A stretch of 64,000 bases of DNA from Phylloscopus collybita (lineage: Eukaryota; Chordata; Aves; Passeriformes; Phylloscopidae), in NCBI GenBank assembly GCA_027886175.1, contig JAJNNQ010000006.1, forward strand, positions 12,096,001 through 12,160,000. The letters run 5' to 3'. Positions within the stretch are counted from its first letter, which is position 1. Every line of letters begins with the position of its first letter. Under the pieces are notes generated by a model. That model was not told the origin of the DNA and made no database searches. It saw only the letters and a program-made list of their open reading frames with translations. Shown piece by piece: positions 50,224 through 61,494 of the stretch. The position numbers and the translations under genes are program-made.

Positions 50224-51944
50224 AGGAAATTCTTTCCAGCCTCAGAAGAGTCATGACAGAAAAAGTGGAGCAATTTGTTTAAAAGTATTGGAAGGGAGCA
50301 ATGGTATTTGAGCAGTGGCATATTCAATACATCAGCAGCTTTCTGAGAAGAGCATTGAGATGGAACAAAACTGTCATGACTTTAAAAGCCAAGTGCTGAA
50401 CAGAGGTGAGTAATCATTTCCCTAATCTTCTGTCCTTCTCTCCCAGCCCTCTGTGCAGCAGCCTCCCAGACAGACAGCAGTGCACCACTGGCTCATGTCA
50501 AATGAGTCCGTGGAGTTCATAACTGCCATTCCTCTGACCAAGAGATCTCTTTAGGTGCTGCAGTTCTCCAGACTGGGAGTACTTGTTTAACTGACACACT
50601 CAGGTCTAGTGATATTCTGGGATATCTCCTTATATTTCAGCCATCCTTCAGCTGCCACTCTGGATGACCCACAGGGTCAGTATCATATCAGCTCTGTAAG
50701 AGTGTTTCACACAGCCTGGGAGATCTCTGGCAGCCCTGGTCACCAACAGTCAGGGAGGAGAGCAGATGTTAATCCTCTTGGGTTTGCCCAGGTGGCTAAA
50801 ATGGGGAGAGGAATACCGCAGGGCAACACTGAGTACAATGTTCAGTAGGCTGTGAAGTGAAAAAGGAAAGAAATTGTCTCTGACAGGATGTAGAACAAAC
50901 ATATTTTTTAAATTTCTGTCAGGTATAAAAATATGTTCAAGCTATGAAGCTCAAATTATCTATAGTTGGCAAAAAACAGGGAGAGGGATTGAGAGAAAAA
51001 CAGATGAAATGTGATCAAACTTGAATTACGAGAACAAACTTGAACGACCAGAAATCAGATCTTAGCAGAAAACATGATTGTCAATAAAGAAAGCTTTTCT
51101 CCAGAAGAAACTTGAACACCTGGCACTGAAAGTAAAACTGGTGTCAGGAGCATGGAAAGTCAGTAAATGCAGATGAGATGATAGAGAAATGACAAAATGA
51201 AACCATCAGAAGTTCATTGGAATAAGCCACCAAAGGCTTGTTTCCATTTGGGGATTTTCTGCAGCTGCAGACTTACCAATGAACAGAGAAGCTAAAAGTG
51301 CTTAGTGGGTGATCTTCACACCCCTGGTCTGTCAATGCATTTTCTTAGGCTCTGTTCTTCAGTGGGGAAGTGCTGGTGGTTTCCATCTGAAGTGCTTCTC
51401 ACTTGAGTTGAATGACATGGACTACAACATCTTGTACGAACTTAGATTTCTCTGACAAAGCTCCTTTTCAGACATTCTCTGTTATAATTGCCAGTGGATA
51501 TTTTACTCAACAAGCTGCAGTACCAAGTGAGATAAGGTGTCATCTTCCCAGTGTAGCACACTGGCAAGAAAACAGAAGCAATGGACATGATATCAGATAA
51601 TTACTGTGCATTCATATAATTTAATCAAAATCAACAAGCACAATGCATGTAGCACAAATTATCAGATGCAGACATTTGAATTGAATTTTCACAGTATAGT
51701 AGTTCAAAATTACTCAGTTCAATTAGTAATTTAGCATGATTATCAGTCAAATACCACTCATATTATAACCTGACAGATATTGGAGCAAAATTTGACTCAC
51801 ATCTGGGAGCCTTGTTGATGTGAAATATCATACAGGCTTGATGCCAGATGTGAAATTATCCTTATTAGGTATATTTCTTTAACAATTATGTTTTACCACA
51901 GTGATTAGAGCAGATGGAGCACAACTCTTTTCTCCCCCTCGCCC

Positions 51945-51967
51945 TTTTTTTTTTTTTTTTTTTTTTT
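51945..51967. repeat. T23 homopolymer
   Basis: Uninterrupted run of 23 T residues after a C-rich stretch. Confidence 0.9.
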
Positions 51968-53234
51968 AGCATACATCCTTTAAAAATCCAGTTACCATAA
52001 CAACTTCGTTTAACTGTTCTTGTTAAGTCATCTCCTTTTTATATCACACCTATAACTTTTGTCTGGATCACAAATGAGCACAAGAAATTTTTTTAGTTAA
52101 TTATTTGTTGTCAAAAATCTGTCAACTCTTTTTTGGGGGGAGGATGGGAGAAAAGATGTAATGTCTTTTTTTTTTTGGCATGTTTAGTATCAGCAATAAG
52201 TAGATAGAGTGGTATTATAAGCCTTCTACAAAACAATAAAACAGAAGGACTCCCAGCAGAAAGCTTGAAAATCTCAAACCATACTTACACAGACTTCTAA
52301 TGATAATTTTTGAAGGACTTCCCTTTCATGAAAATTAAATACTCACTGTAATTTCACAACACTAGAGCTTTGTATATATTTCCCTTTTTGTTTGAATGGG
52401 CCAATTCAAATCTTCTTTTATGATAACAACATAAAACCATACTGTAGTAAAATACTTTCCCTTCTGTCTCCTTTTTCTCTTGGTTAATATCTATATGACT
52501 TTGTCGAGTGAAGAGAGAGACAGTGGGAGGTGTGACAAGTTAATATCTAGGAATTAAAAGGTGCTACCTAGCAACATTTCTCTGGAAACTAAATCTCATT
52601 TGTCAAGGAACTCTAAAACAGGGGCTGCATTGCCCAGGGGATTGGTAATGGCATATAGAGGTTTTCATGGCAAGTCACTAAAATATAAATGCAGCCCAGG
52701 TCAGTAGCAACTGAACACTCTTACCACCTGTTTAGGGGCCTGCAGGAAATGCCTTACTCTTCATCTGATTCCTAGTGGGGAAGTGGCTGCATCCCAAATA
52801 GCATTAATTTGCTCCCTTATTTTTAGCTGCAGCAGGGCAACCAAAGACCATGCAGAGCCAGGGAGCTAGGGCTGGAGGCAGTGTGCTGTAATGCACCAGA
52901 CCTGTTCTGTCTCTGGTTAAACTCTGACCACAGCATTCCTGACAGACTGTGGTACAGTCCCTGCTTAAGATCTGGGAATGAAGGGGCCTCCATGATAATC
53001 CTTTGATGCCTGTCTCAATGATCCACGTCTCCTGTCCCTACAGCAGGTTTTTTCATCACAAACCTTACCAAAACCATCATGTTTGAAAATTTAAGAGATT
53101 CTTTCTGTCCTTCTATAGAGAAACAATCCATCAAAGGAAGCTACCACATTTCTCAGCCTTTTATCATTCTGTGTTCTTTCTTCTGGATTCTATTTTTCAA
53201 ACAGAATTTGAAATTTTTCTAGATACCTCATAAA

Positions 53235-53505
53235 TTAAAATGACCAGACACAATGACCAGAACACAATGCTCTAACTGAGCCTTACCAACACTAACTACA
53301 GGGCGTTATTCAGGTATTATTTCCCTTGCCATACACTAATGCTCCTCTAACACAGCTCAAGAAACATTTTACTTCTACAGGATCTCAGGTTCACTCTTGC
53401 TTTCCAGTCCATGACAGAGTACCCCTTGAATGCTTTTCTAGTGCTTCAGAGCCTATTTCAGCTGGATTTCTAACCACTGAGGGCAAGCTTGTAGGTGCTT
53501 ATGTA
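53235..53505 (-). mobile_element. ancient CR1/L3-like LINE fragment
   Basis: The plus-strand word order 'aatgaccagaacacaatgctctaactgagccttaccaacactaa', 'ttatttcccttgccatacactaatgctcct', 'acacagctcaagaaacattttactt' follows the reverse complement of older amniote CR1/L3-type 3' regions. The usual block there describes 'ccagaactgcacacaatactc...'. It is more diverged than the young CR1 fragments nearby, so it is an older insertion. Called from pattern only. Confidence 0.5.
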
Positions 53506-53764
53506 TGGATAATGTGATAGACCTAAACACTCTCTAGGCTCTTCTTTCTTGGTTCTGCTGTGTTCTTCTACGTCTTTGTTAAAACACATTCTGTTAGTAA
53601 TTAAACCACACTTCAGGTTTTGATTATAAGGCAAAGTAGACACTGAATGTTTCTTCTCCTCCTGTTATTCATTGTAGTTCCTTGTTAAACCCTTTCCTTG
53701 CCTTTATGTCCTACTTCTAAGTTTATAAAATTTCCTTATAAACTTGGGTGCTCCTACTTATCAT

Positions 53765-54098
53765 ACCATATCATAGAACAGTTTGGATTAGGAAATACTT
53801 CAAAGATCATTTAGCTGCCACCTTTCTGCCATGAGCAGGAATGTCTTTCACTAGACCAGGTTTGCTCAGAGTCCTAACCTAACCTGGCCTTGAACACTCT
53901 CTGGGATGGGACATCTGCAACTTCTCTGGGCAATCTGTTCCAGTGCTTCCCCACCCTTACAGTAAAGAATTTCTGCCTGATATCTAATCTAAACCAGCAC
54001 TTTTCAGTTTAAATCCATTCCAAATTATGCTATTACTACATGCCCTTGGAAAAAAGTCCCTTTCCAGCATTCATGTAGGCCCCCTTTAGGCTGCTATG
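53765..54098 (-). mobile_element. CR1 LINE 3' fragment
   Basis: The longest CR1 piece in the window. The plus strand runs 'atcatagaacagtttggatta', 'tagaccaggtttgctcagag', 'aacctggccttgaacac', 'ctctgggcaatctgttccagtgcttccccacccttacagtaaagaatttctgcct', then 'atgcccttggaaaaaagtccctttcc'. This is the reverse complement of the avian CR1 3' region. The element is on the minus strand and lacks its upstream part. Confidence 0.92.
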
Positions 54099-54480
54099 CT
54101 GTGTTTTTAATGTATTTTTACTGGTTTTTACTCTCTTTGTGCTCCTTTTTATCCTATTTCTCCTTTTTAGTGATGCCTTTTTGAATGTCATCAAAGAGCT
54201 TTCTATACAGCTGGAAATAGGCTCTTGCTAAACTCAATTTTTTTTTTGGTGAGAAGATAACTAATGTGCTGTTGTATGCTTGGCAATGTCTATCTAAATA
54301 TTTCCACCGTGCTCCTTCTTCTTAATATTTTAGATCAGGGATAATTAGCTAAATATCTAGTTTTGGTGATTTAAATGACAGGAACTGAAAATCAGTTCAG
54401 GCACCATTGAAAAATATCTAAGGGACGTGTCCCGCCTCTGGTCACTATTCTAAAAAGGCACAGAACATCTTTAGATCTTG

Positions 54481-55346
54481 TGTAATATCTGCCATCTTAA
54501 AGAGGCTTCCCAGTCTGACCAATCACGAGGCTCTCTGGCACTCACACCCCCAATACCAGAGATTTTTGCTGGGACTGAAGCCCCTTAACCTCATGGGAAG
54601 CTCCAGTGATCCAGTGGGTGCCCTGCTTTGCTCCCCACACACCCCACTCACACAGGCAGACCAGGTTTACTCAGCAATTCAGCCCCAGGTTTCCCACAGA
54701 AGAGTCTCACAGGTGGCTCATTCCATAAAACCATTTATTCACAGCAGAGTAATAGAAACAGCCTGAGCTGGTTCCTCCAAGGAGGGACTCCCAACAAAGG
54801 AAAAAGATGAAGTCCTTAGGCTTTTATACCCTCACAGTCTCTCCACATGCCAGTTTCATTCTTTCTCCCAAGTCTTTGGCTCTGTGTCCATCCATCTCAC
54901 TGGCATCACGTGTTTTCTTTTCCTTAAATACCCAAAAGATTGGCAATTCCCAGGCTGTGCTGTGTGTCTCAGTGTCCATGCACCAGCTGGTGTCACCTGT
55001 CTTTGTGCCCTCTGTTATCCCAAACGTTGTCAGTTCATGAGCTCTTGTTTCCAAGTTATTCACCTTATCCTAAAGCAGACATCTATAGTGAACCTCATGG
55101 CACTCTAAACTTCTTTGGCTCCTTTGAGAAGCAGGTACTTGCTAATTCAAATATCCAACTGCAGATATTTAGTGTTGTTTGGGATGTCATAGGCCCTAGC
55201 TGTCCTTCCAGAGGATCACAGACATTCTGCAATTTGTTTGTCGTACTTACCACCCCTGTGCAGGTGTCCCAGACAGCTCGGGAAATTTCAGTGCTACTGC
55301 ATACCACAGTAGGAATCACAGTGGAAAGATGGACCACTCAGGATCA
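54481..55346 (-). mobile_element. solo LTR with perfect target duplication
   Basis: An 866-base LTR in reverse orientation. Read on the minus strand it starts TGATCC and ends ATATTACA, so it has the TG...CA ends. TCTTG flanks both sides (54476-54480 and 55347-55351), an exact 5-bp target duplication. Minus-strand promoter signals are in the right order: TATAAAAG (plus 54821-54828), then AATAAA (plus TTTATT, 54734-54739) about 85 bases on. About 250 bases of U5-like sequence follow. No viral interior is present. The 5-bp duplication suggests the ERVL class or some ERV1 groups. The 141-codon plus-strand frame inside it (54940-55365) is incidental. Confidence 0.88.
54821..54828 (-). promoter_or_regulatory. 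TATA box of the minus-strand LTR
   Basis: TATAAAAG on the minus strand, correctly spaced from the LTR's AATAAA. It would start transcription near 54795, heading toward lower coordinates. Confidence 0.65.
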
Positions 55347-55739
55347 TCTTGAAATTAGGCTTTAGCTCAGTGTGGTCTTGCAGATTTGGAATTAGGCAGG
55401 ATTGTCTAAAGATGACAGGATTCTTAAGAGATGCAGATGTCTCTTTAAATATATACATATTTTAAAGAAAGGTAAATAGCCACATCATTAAAGAACAAAT
55501 AAAAATAATTCACACACATACAAACTGCTTGTTACTTTATCTCTTGTTGCACTACTACAGGTTCAGCTTATGATTTCTTTATAATCTTTCATTTCTCAGA
55601 GCACATTCAGAAATAGCTCATCATTCATACTGGTTTCTTAAGCTGAAGTGCATAATTAAGCTTTGATTTGCATACTGGCACAGCTGTGTTAGGTTATGTG
55701 ATAAGGCTCATCTGCACCACTGCAAAAGGAGCTTAGACA

Positions 55740-56280
55740 GACAATGGCAGAAGGCAGCCCCAAACCCTACCCTGCCAGGCATCCTGACATCCCTGCCATC
55801 CCTAGGCTTATCCCAAGGGCCATCAGCCCATCAAAGGCATGTCCCCACAAATACTCTCAAGGAAGGAATGTCTTGTCCCAGCCTCTCTCAGGACTCCTCC
55901 AGGAGACCCATCATTCCTGTGGTTCAGGTGTGGAGCCCAACCCTGTGCATCATCAGCATCAGCTCTCCAGATTGTCCTTCAGACTAAAGGCTGCCTACCA
56001 GCAACTGGGGATGCTGGGATCCAGAGGGCAGCCACTGGGCAGGCTGAATGTCTGAATATGGCTGCTGGAGGGATCCTCTTCACACATGTGTATTCTCACT
56101 CATGAACCTCCACCCTGTCCTGCTGTGGGGGGCAGAGAAGGAGGTTGGTGTTGCCTGTGCGTGGTGGGTGCTGTGCATGTCTGTGGCCTGTGGTGATGCA
56201 CACAGGTGGTGTAATGGTGTGCTCTGTGTGCATCTGCCTGCTGGGAATACATCTCTGCCCCCCTGCTGCTTGGGCTCAGG
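55740..56280. other. GC-richer stretch, unassigned
   Basis: About 540 bases richer in C and G than the surroundings, with several overlapping frames of 80-103 codons on both strands. Frames open on both strands argue against coding. It may be a decayed repeat, but no LTR ends, CR1 blocks or splice structure are convincing. Confidence 0.35.
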
Positions 56281-56941
56281 CATTTGGCTGTCCTATCACA
56301 TACTTAAATGTGCTTTATGAGATCTTCAGATTAGTGCCAGATTCTTCTTGTGATCTCTGCCTTTTAGGTGTGTTAGCCTGCTCAAGTCACTAATCATCTA
56401 ATGTGAGGAGAGGTTCACAGAATGACAGACACTACAAGCCTTTTAAAAATTGACTTTTTACCAGTAAATCTTGACTGAAGAGGAATGACAAATAGGTCTA
56501 AAAATGAGACAAAATTGCTCTTTGATAGTGTTACTCTTATAACCTTAAGGCCCTATTACAGCATGGTGTCTCTCTCAATGAAAGTCAAAGGAGTTGATGG
56601 AAAATCAAGGCTGCTAAATGTATTTGGAAATGTTGTAGAAAATACACAATTCAGTAGCAGTGCCATCATTCAGACTCATCAGCTGTGTCTTCCACATTTG
56701 CTGCAGGGACTTGCATAGCTGAATGCTGCAGCCAATCACCTATTTTATGGCCAGTGCAAATATGATGAAATATTCTTCCTTCACAGCACGTTTGCTTGAA
56801 ATGAACTTCTACCTTGGAAGAATGATAGTCCGTCTTCTCACTCTGAGATTCTTAAAAGGCTCAGGAAGCTCAAGGCTTTGAAACTGTTAATCTTCAGCCA
56901 GCTTGTGAAGCAGAGATGCATGCTTTGCACTGGAAGCAGTC

Positions 56942-57984
56942 TCATTTTTGGTCATGGACAGTGTGGTTTGATGCTTTGGAAGCCCTATGGATGTCATCTC
57001 TGGCTGTTAAAAAATTCCTTATCAGTGTCAGGTCACGGTGATTCGACATGGCTAAGTTTAGAGTGTGTGTGATGCAGTTGATCTTCTCAACCACTCCTGA
57101 TAAGGGCTTCCAGGCAATTAAAATGGCTCCTTGCTGCTGCAGTCTCATCAAAGTTGCATCTTCTTTCTCTCTGGCTGGTGTGAGAGCTGCTTTGCCTTCC
57201 CTTGCCATGTCCCACAACAGGACACAGACACAAGAAGTGTGCTGATCACAGGGCATGCAATGAACAAGGACATGTGCTGTAAGCTTACAGTCTCTGGGAG
57301 CTTGGAACACAAGATAACATCTTTTTGCACTGATCTTCTGAATGGAAGTCAAAATGATTGGGCAGTCCCACATAGAAATTGTTTGATTTTAGACACTGAA
57401 GCATTTCTCCTCTTCCTGCTATTTAACTTCAACATTTTCTTTATCATTGCATCAGTCTTGGCACATAAACTAACAGCATGGACTTTGCTGTCACTCTTCT
57501 CTGAACTATGGCTGTGATGCAGAGGGAGTCTGTGGTTCTTGAAGACAAGGCTTTGGCTCTGCAAAGGATTAATGATAACAAGCTTTCTTGACTGTATGAC
57601 ATTTATTTCACTCTCTAATTGCACGGAAATTTCAAGTTGCTTACTAGGTATCACATTAGAAAGCCTTTTCAAATCCTCTATATTCAATAGCAACACTGGC
57701 ATTTTCACCAGTGGGAAAGCTTTTGGCTGTATCTTTCCCCCTGCCCACTGCTAATATGTATAGCTATCCTAGAGGCTGTACAGTCAGTGGCAGTGAAATT
57801 GGCTAGAAGAGTGCACAATATTTGCAAAATGCACCATCATGAGTCTTGGAATTAGCCAACTATTTTTTCTGAAATCAGAGATTCCCAAGTTCTCTGGCAG
57901 GAAAGAGGGAAAGCTGGTCTCAAGGAGCTGTGAGTTCTCCAAAATCTGTATTTTCTGGTCATGGCTTCTCCTTTTGTCTGACAT
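56942..57984 (-). pseudogene. possible decayed gene copy, family unknown
   Basis: A run of minus-strand open segments nearly end to end: 57784-57984, 57349-57708 and 57148-57330 share one frame, and 56942-57373 is in another. Read in order they suggest one ancestral coding region of about 1 kb without introns, broken by stop codons and a frame change. The segments look protein-like: charged and Ser/Leu-rich, with the patches 'NSRKRRNASVSKIKQFL' and 'LMRLQQQGAILIAWKPLSG'. I do not recognise the family. A processed pseudogene is possible, but no poly-A tail or target duplication was identified, and chance cannot be excluded. Confidence 0.25.
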
Positions 57985-57989
57985 TTCTT

Positions 57990-60900
57990 GAATTGAAGAA
58001 CGTTAAGGTCTGTGAGCTAATGCAGTGAGCCCTGGGTTTCATGGCAATGCTGACCAAAGTCAGAGCTTGTCTGCTTGCTACTGGTAGGTCTTTTTATAGA
58101 TGCCATTTGCCTTCCATCTTACATGGTCTTTTCTTGACATAGCAGAAAGTGAAACATTTTGGCCTCATGTCAAACACGTTGAAATAATGTATTAAACAGT
58201 GGAGTAAAACTGTATTGCTGCTCTCTGTTTGTACCTAGCAAGTGCTCTCAGCAACCGAGATGCAGTTATCAGTCACTCGTTCAGACACACATGGTACAAA
58301 GAGATTGCCTGCTGTGACTTGGGACATGGCCAGAGCACAGCTGAGCTCTCTCTAGTGCAGCATTCCTCCTGTCACTGTAGCCATGGATCAGTAAATGGTA
58401 CGTTTCACATATGTATCCCAAGAAAATGCTACCTCAGGGGTATGGAGATTAAAGATATGCCAAGCCAATGACAAAAACATATTTATCCTCCTCATCTCCA
58501 CCAAAATGAATTGTAAAATTACTATTTGACAGTAATAGATGATTCCCACTTTATTTAATTGGAAAGGTAACATTGAATATTTTTTTATGTTGTTCCAACC
58601 CCATTCTGTTCCTCTGGATTACTTTAATAAGGATATCATATACCTACCAATGAAACTTCCATTTATCAGATTTTTGCTGTGGGGAAGAGGAAACATCATA
58701 AAAGTTATGCTCCAGAGGTCAAACTTGGGAAAGGGTTGTTTAAAATGAGGACAAGCCACTTGTCTCTACATATTTTTGTAGGGTGCCCCCTGGAACATCC
58801 TTCAGTTTTTTTTGTTGTTTATATGCTTTGCCTCTTCCCATTATTATTCCTCCATAAAACACCTCATTTCTTTGCTTCCCAAGACTCCACCAAGGGACAG
58901 ATGTGAGGTGGACTGTGGAAGCGATTTCCAACTGCACAATCACATCCATCTGACTTCTCCCAGCTTAGCTATTATAAGACCAAAATTGTTCAGACAAGCT
59001 TTCTTTATATATTCAGGCTTCAGAAGGAAAGATCTTGGCCCTTCAGCATCCACTGTAGAGACTTCTGCTTCCAGGTTTGGACATGCCATTTTCATTCCCC
59101 AAATCATAACAATAATAGCAATAAAACAATAGTTTTTAGAAAGCTACATTATTTTCTCCCTTCCTTTTCTCATGCTTCAGTCATGCTGTACTTTCTTCTC
59201 AGTATCAAATATAATTTAGTCATACTAAGCTGAGCTGTCACAGACAGCTTAATGTTGTATCTATATACCTGCTGAAGACTTGAACAAATTGCTCACAAGC
59301 AAGATTGGTGACATTTGAAAGGAATGGCATTCAGTCATCAGCAGATTCAAATTAAGATATGACACATCATGGATACAGTTTTATTATTTAAAATTTAATG
59401 CACCTTCCTGAGCCCTTAGAACACATGTAGGGGAAAAAGCCATTTCAAGCCTTTAATGAAAATCACATTTTAGAGAGGCAGATCTGAATGAATATCATTA
59501 ATATTTCAAAAACTAAATCCCAAGTCTCTTAGATGCAGATTTTCAGCAGGAAAGCTATCTCTAAAAACAGTAGGAGAAAAACAGGTGTGTGTTTGCGTGT
59601 GTATGCTTGCTTGTGCAAATGAATGATAAGGACATTGTCATAACTTTGTCAGAGAAAAATATGTCACACCTCTTTCATGCCCACCTGTTCTTATCAACTA
59701 TTCATATTTCCCTACAGCATGTTGACATTGCAGTTCCTGTTTTGTGGCAGACTGGCATCCTTCTGTTTGCAAATAAGTACAGTAACATTTTATACATAAT
59801 TTTGAAATCGCTCAGTTATCGCAGTCTTGGAAAAAAGGGAAAGATCCTATTTGACTCCCTTCTTTTCTCCCAGGGCAAGGATACTGTTTATAATGTAGAA
59901 AAATCTACACTCCACAGCTCTCACCAGCTCAATTCTTGCTGAAATAGAGCTACCTGAGCTTAAATTACAACAGAAACCGTATTGTTGAGACTGACTAAGG
60001 GATGAGAGTATTTGAGAGATAGTTCACAAATGCACCTGGGTGATGTTGCAAGATAAGTCTGTGGCAGCTGAAGTGGCTGAGACAGCTCAGGGAATCTGTC
60101 TCTGTACACTTATGAATTCTGCTTGATTTTCTGAACTTCACCTCTGACCAAAACCTTCAGTGTGAATTAAATCTTTCATTTTATGGGCAAAAGCAGCCAG
60201 AGAGACTGAACAAGACCATTAACATTTGAATAACCTTGTCTTGCTAAAACAGAAGATACTGGTAGTCCCATCAGCTGTTAATAACCTGCTGCCTAAATCC
60301 TGGCAGAGGTCAGAGAGAAAAAAATTGAGGTGTTCAGAGCATTAGGAACTGTTTTTTATGAAGACGTGGTCTCTTATTTTGTTTAATAGCTGGAAGATTT
60401 AGAAGGAGACAAAACAGCAAACAGCCTGTACTTCTCAGGCCCTTTGTATTTCAGTAAGATGTGAAAGGCTTTCACTTATAGCATGGAAGTACAGTTTTCA
60501 AATATCCATATATTTGGAACCTTTGCACAAATTTAACATCTAAAGACATTAATTTTCTGGGACTTCATAGTGCTTTTCCCTCTGTTTAGTTCTCAGCTGT
60601 AAAATAGTAAGGCCCAAAGCTATGCATGAGCTATCAGTGAAACTCAGTGATGCTTGGCTTTGGCCTTGGGGCAGACATCTGAGGTTCCAGGGTGGGAGCC
60701 TGACTCCCAGAACTAAACTGAGGAGTTAGGAAGGGTGATGATAATCTTTTTTTTTTGTATTAACAGTGAGTAAAATTGTCTTCTGATGCTCTTTCAATAA
60801 CTAAGTCCCACACTCAAATGCTGCAGAGGTCTTCAAAACTAACACTGAAATGCTGTCTCGTGCCAGGTATGTCCCTGTCCTGTGCCAGTGGACTTTTACA

Positions 60901-61425
60901 AAACCAACTAGCTGAGCAACCTTGCAGCTGGGTTCAGACTTCAGCTTTAGCAGGTTTCTCAAAATCTGACTCAGAGAGCCCTGATCTTTTACTGAGGAAA
61001 AGAGAAAGAAGTTTGAGTGAAATTTGCTAGGACACTTACCTGGGGTGTCATGCCTCGATTCCTGTACCAAGCACAATATAAGTATTTAGATAATTGAAAC
61101 ACTGAACAGAAGGAGCTAAAGGTAATCCCACCCAGTAGGAGCCATAGACCAAAGTTAATTGTTTCCAGGTAACAGAAAAATAGTCTTTAAACTCAGAGTC
61201 CAAATACAAGCAGGAAGAAAAGGGGTCTGAAGTTAAGTCTTCAAAATCCAAGGTTAGTCCACCCCTAAGCAAAAGTGAGTTACTGGGTCTGTGCATTCTG
61301 TTTTACCTTGGAGAAGACTATCCTGAGTTTTAAAGCAAGAAAATAATTAAATATTTAGCACAGTGAGTGAAGACTCATTATTTTCTTCATTCCAGAGTTC
61401 ACAGGCTACTCCTCAAAGATTCTTA
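57990..61425. other. unique DNA, no gene seen
   Basis: No supported exon, RNA gene or repeat family. The frame at 59589-59942 (117 codons, plus) lacks recognisable domains. Confidence 0.5.
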
Positions 61426-61429
61426 TTAG

Positions 61430-61491
61430 CTATTTTGGTTGGACTTGATGATATCCTCCAGATCTTTTCCAACCTTAACAATTCTACAACT
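61430..61491 (+). mobile_element. CR1 LINE 3' terminal scrap
   Basis: Plus strand 'tggttggacttgatgatatcctccagatcttttccaaccttaacaattctacaac' is the last ~60 bases of CR1 in forward orientation, with mild divergence. Upstream homology is not clear. Confidence 0.85.
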
Positions 61492-61494
61492 TTA

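Larger units (their letters stand above)
46825..53230. other. long unique interval, no gene seen
   Basis: About 6.4 kb with no supported gene or young transposon. It holds GTTTT repeats (48728-48777), an A-rich tract (50161-50221) and a T23 run (51945-51967). Moderately GC-richer patches near 47.0-47.4 and 50.4-50.8 kb could be decayed repeats but match nothing I know. Confidence 0.5.

Noticed and set aside
54940..55365. 141-codon plus-strand frame
   Set aside because: It runs antisense through a minus-oriented solo LTR and over its edge into the flank, with no recognisable protein features.
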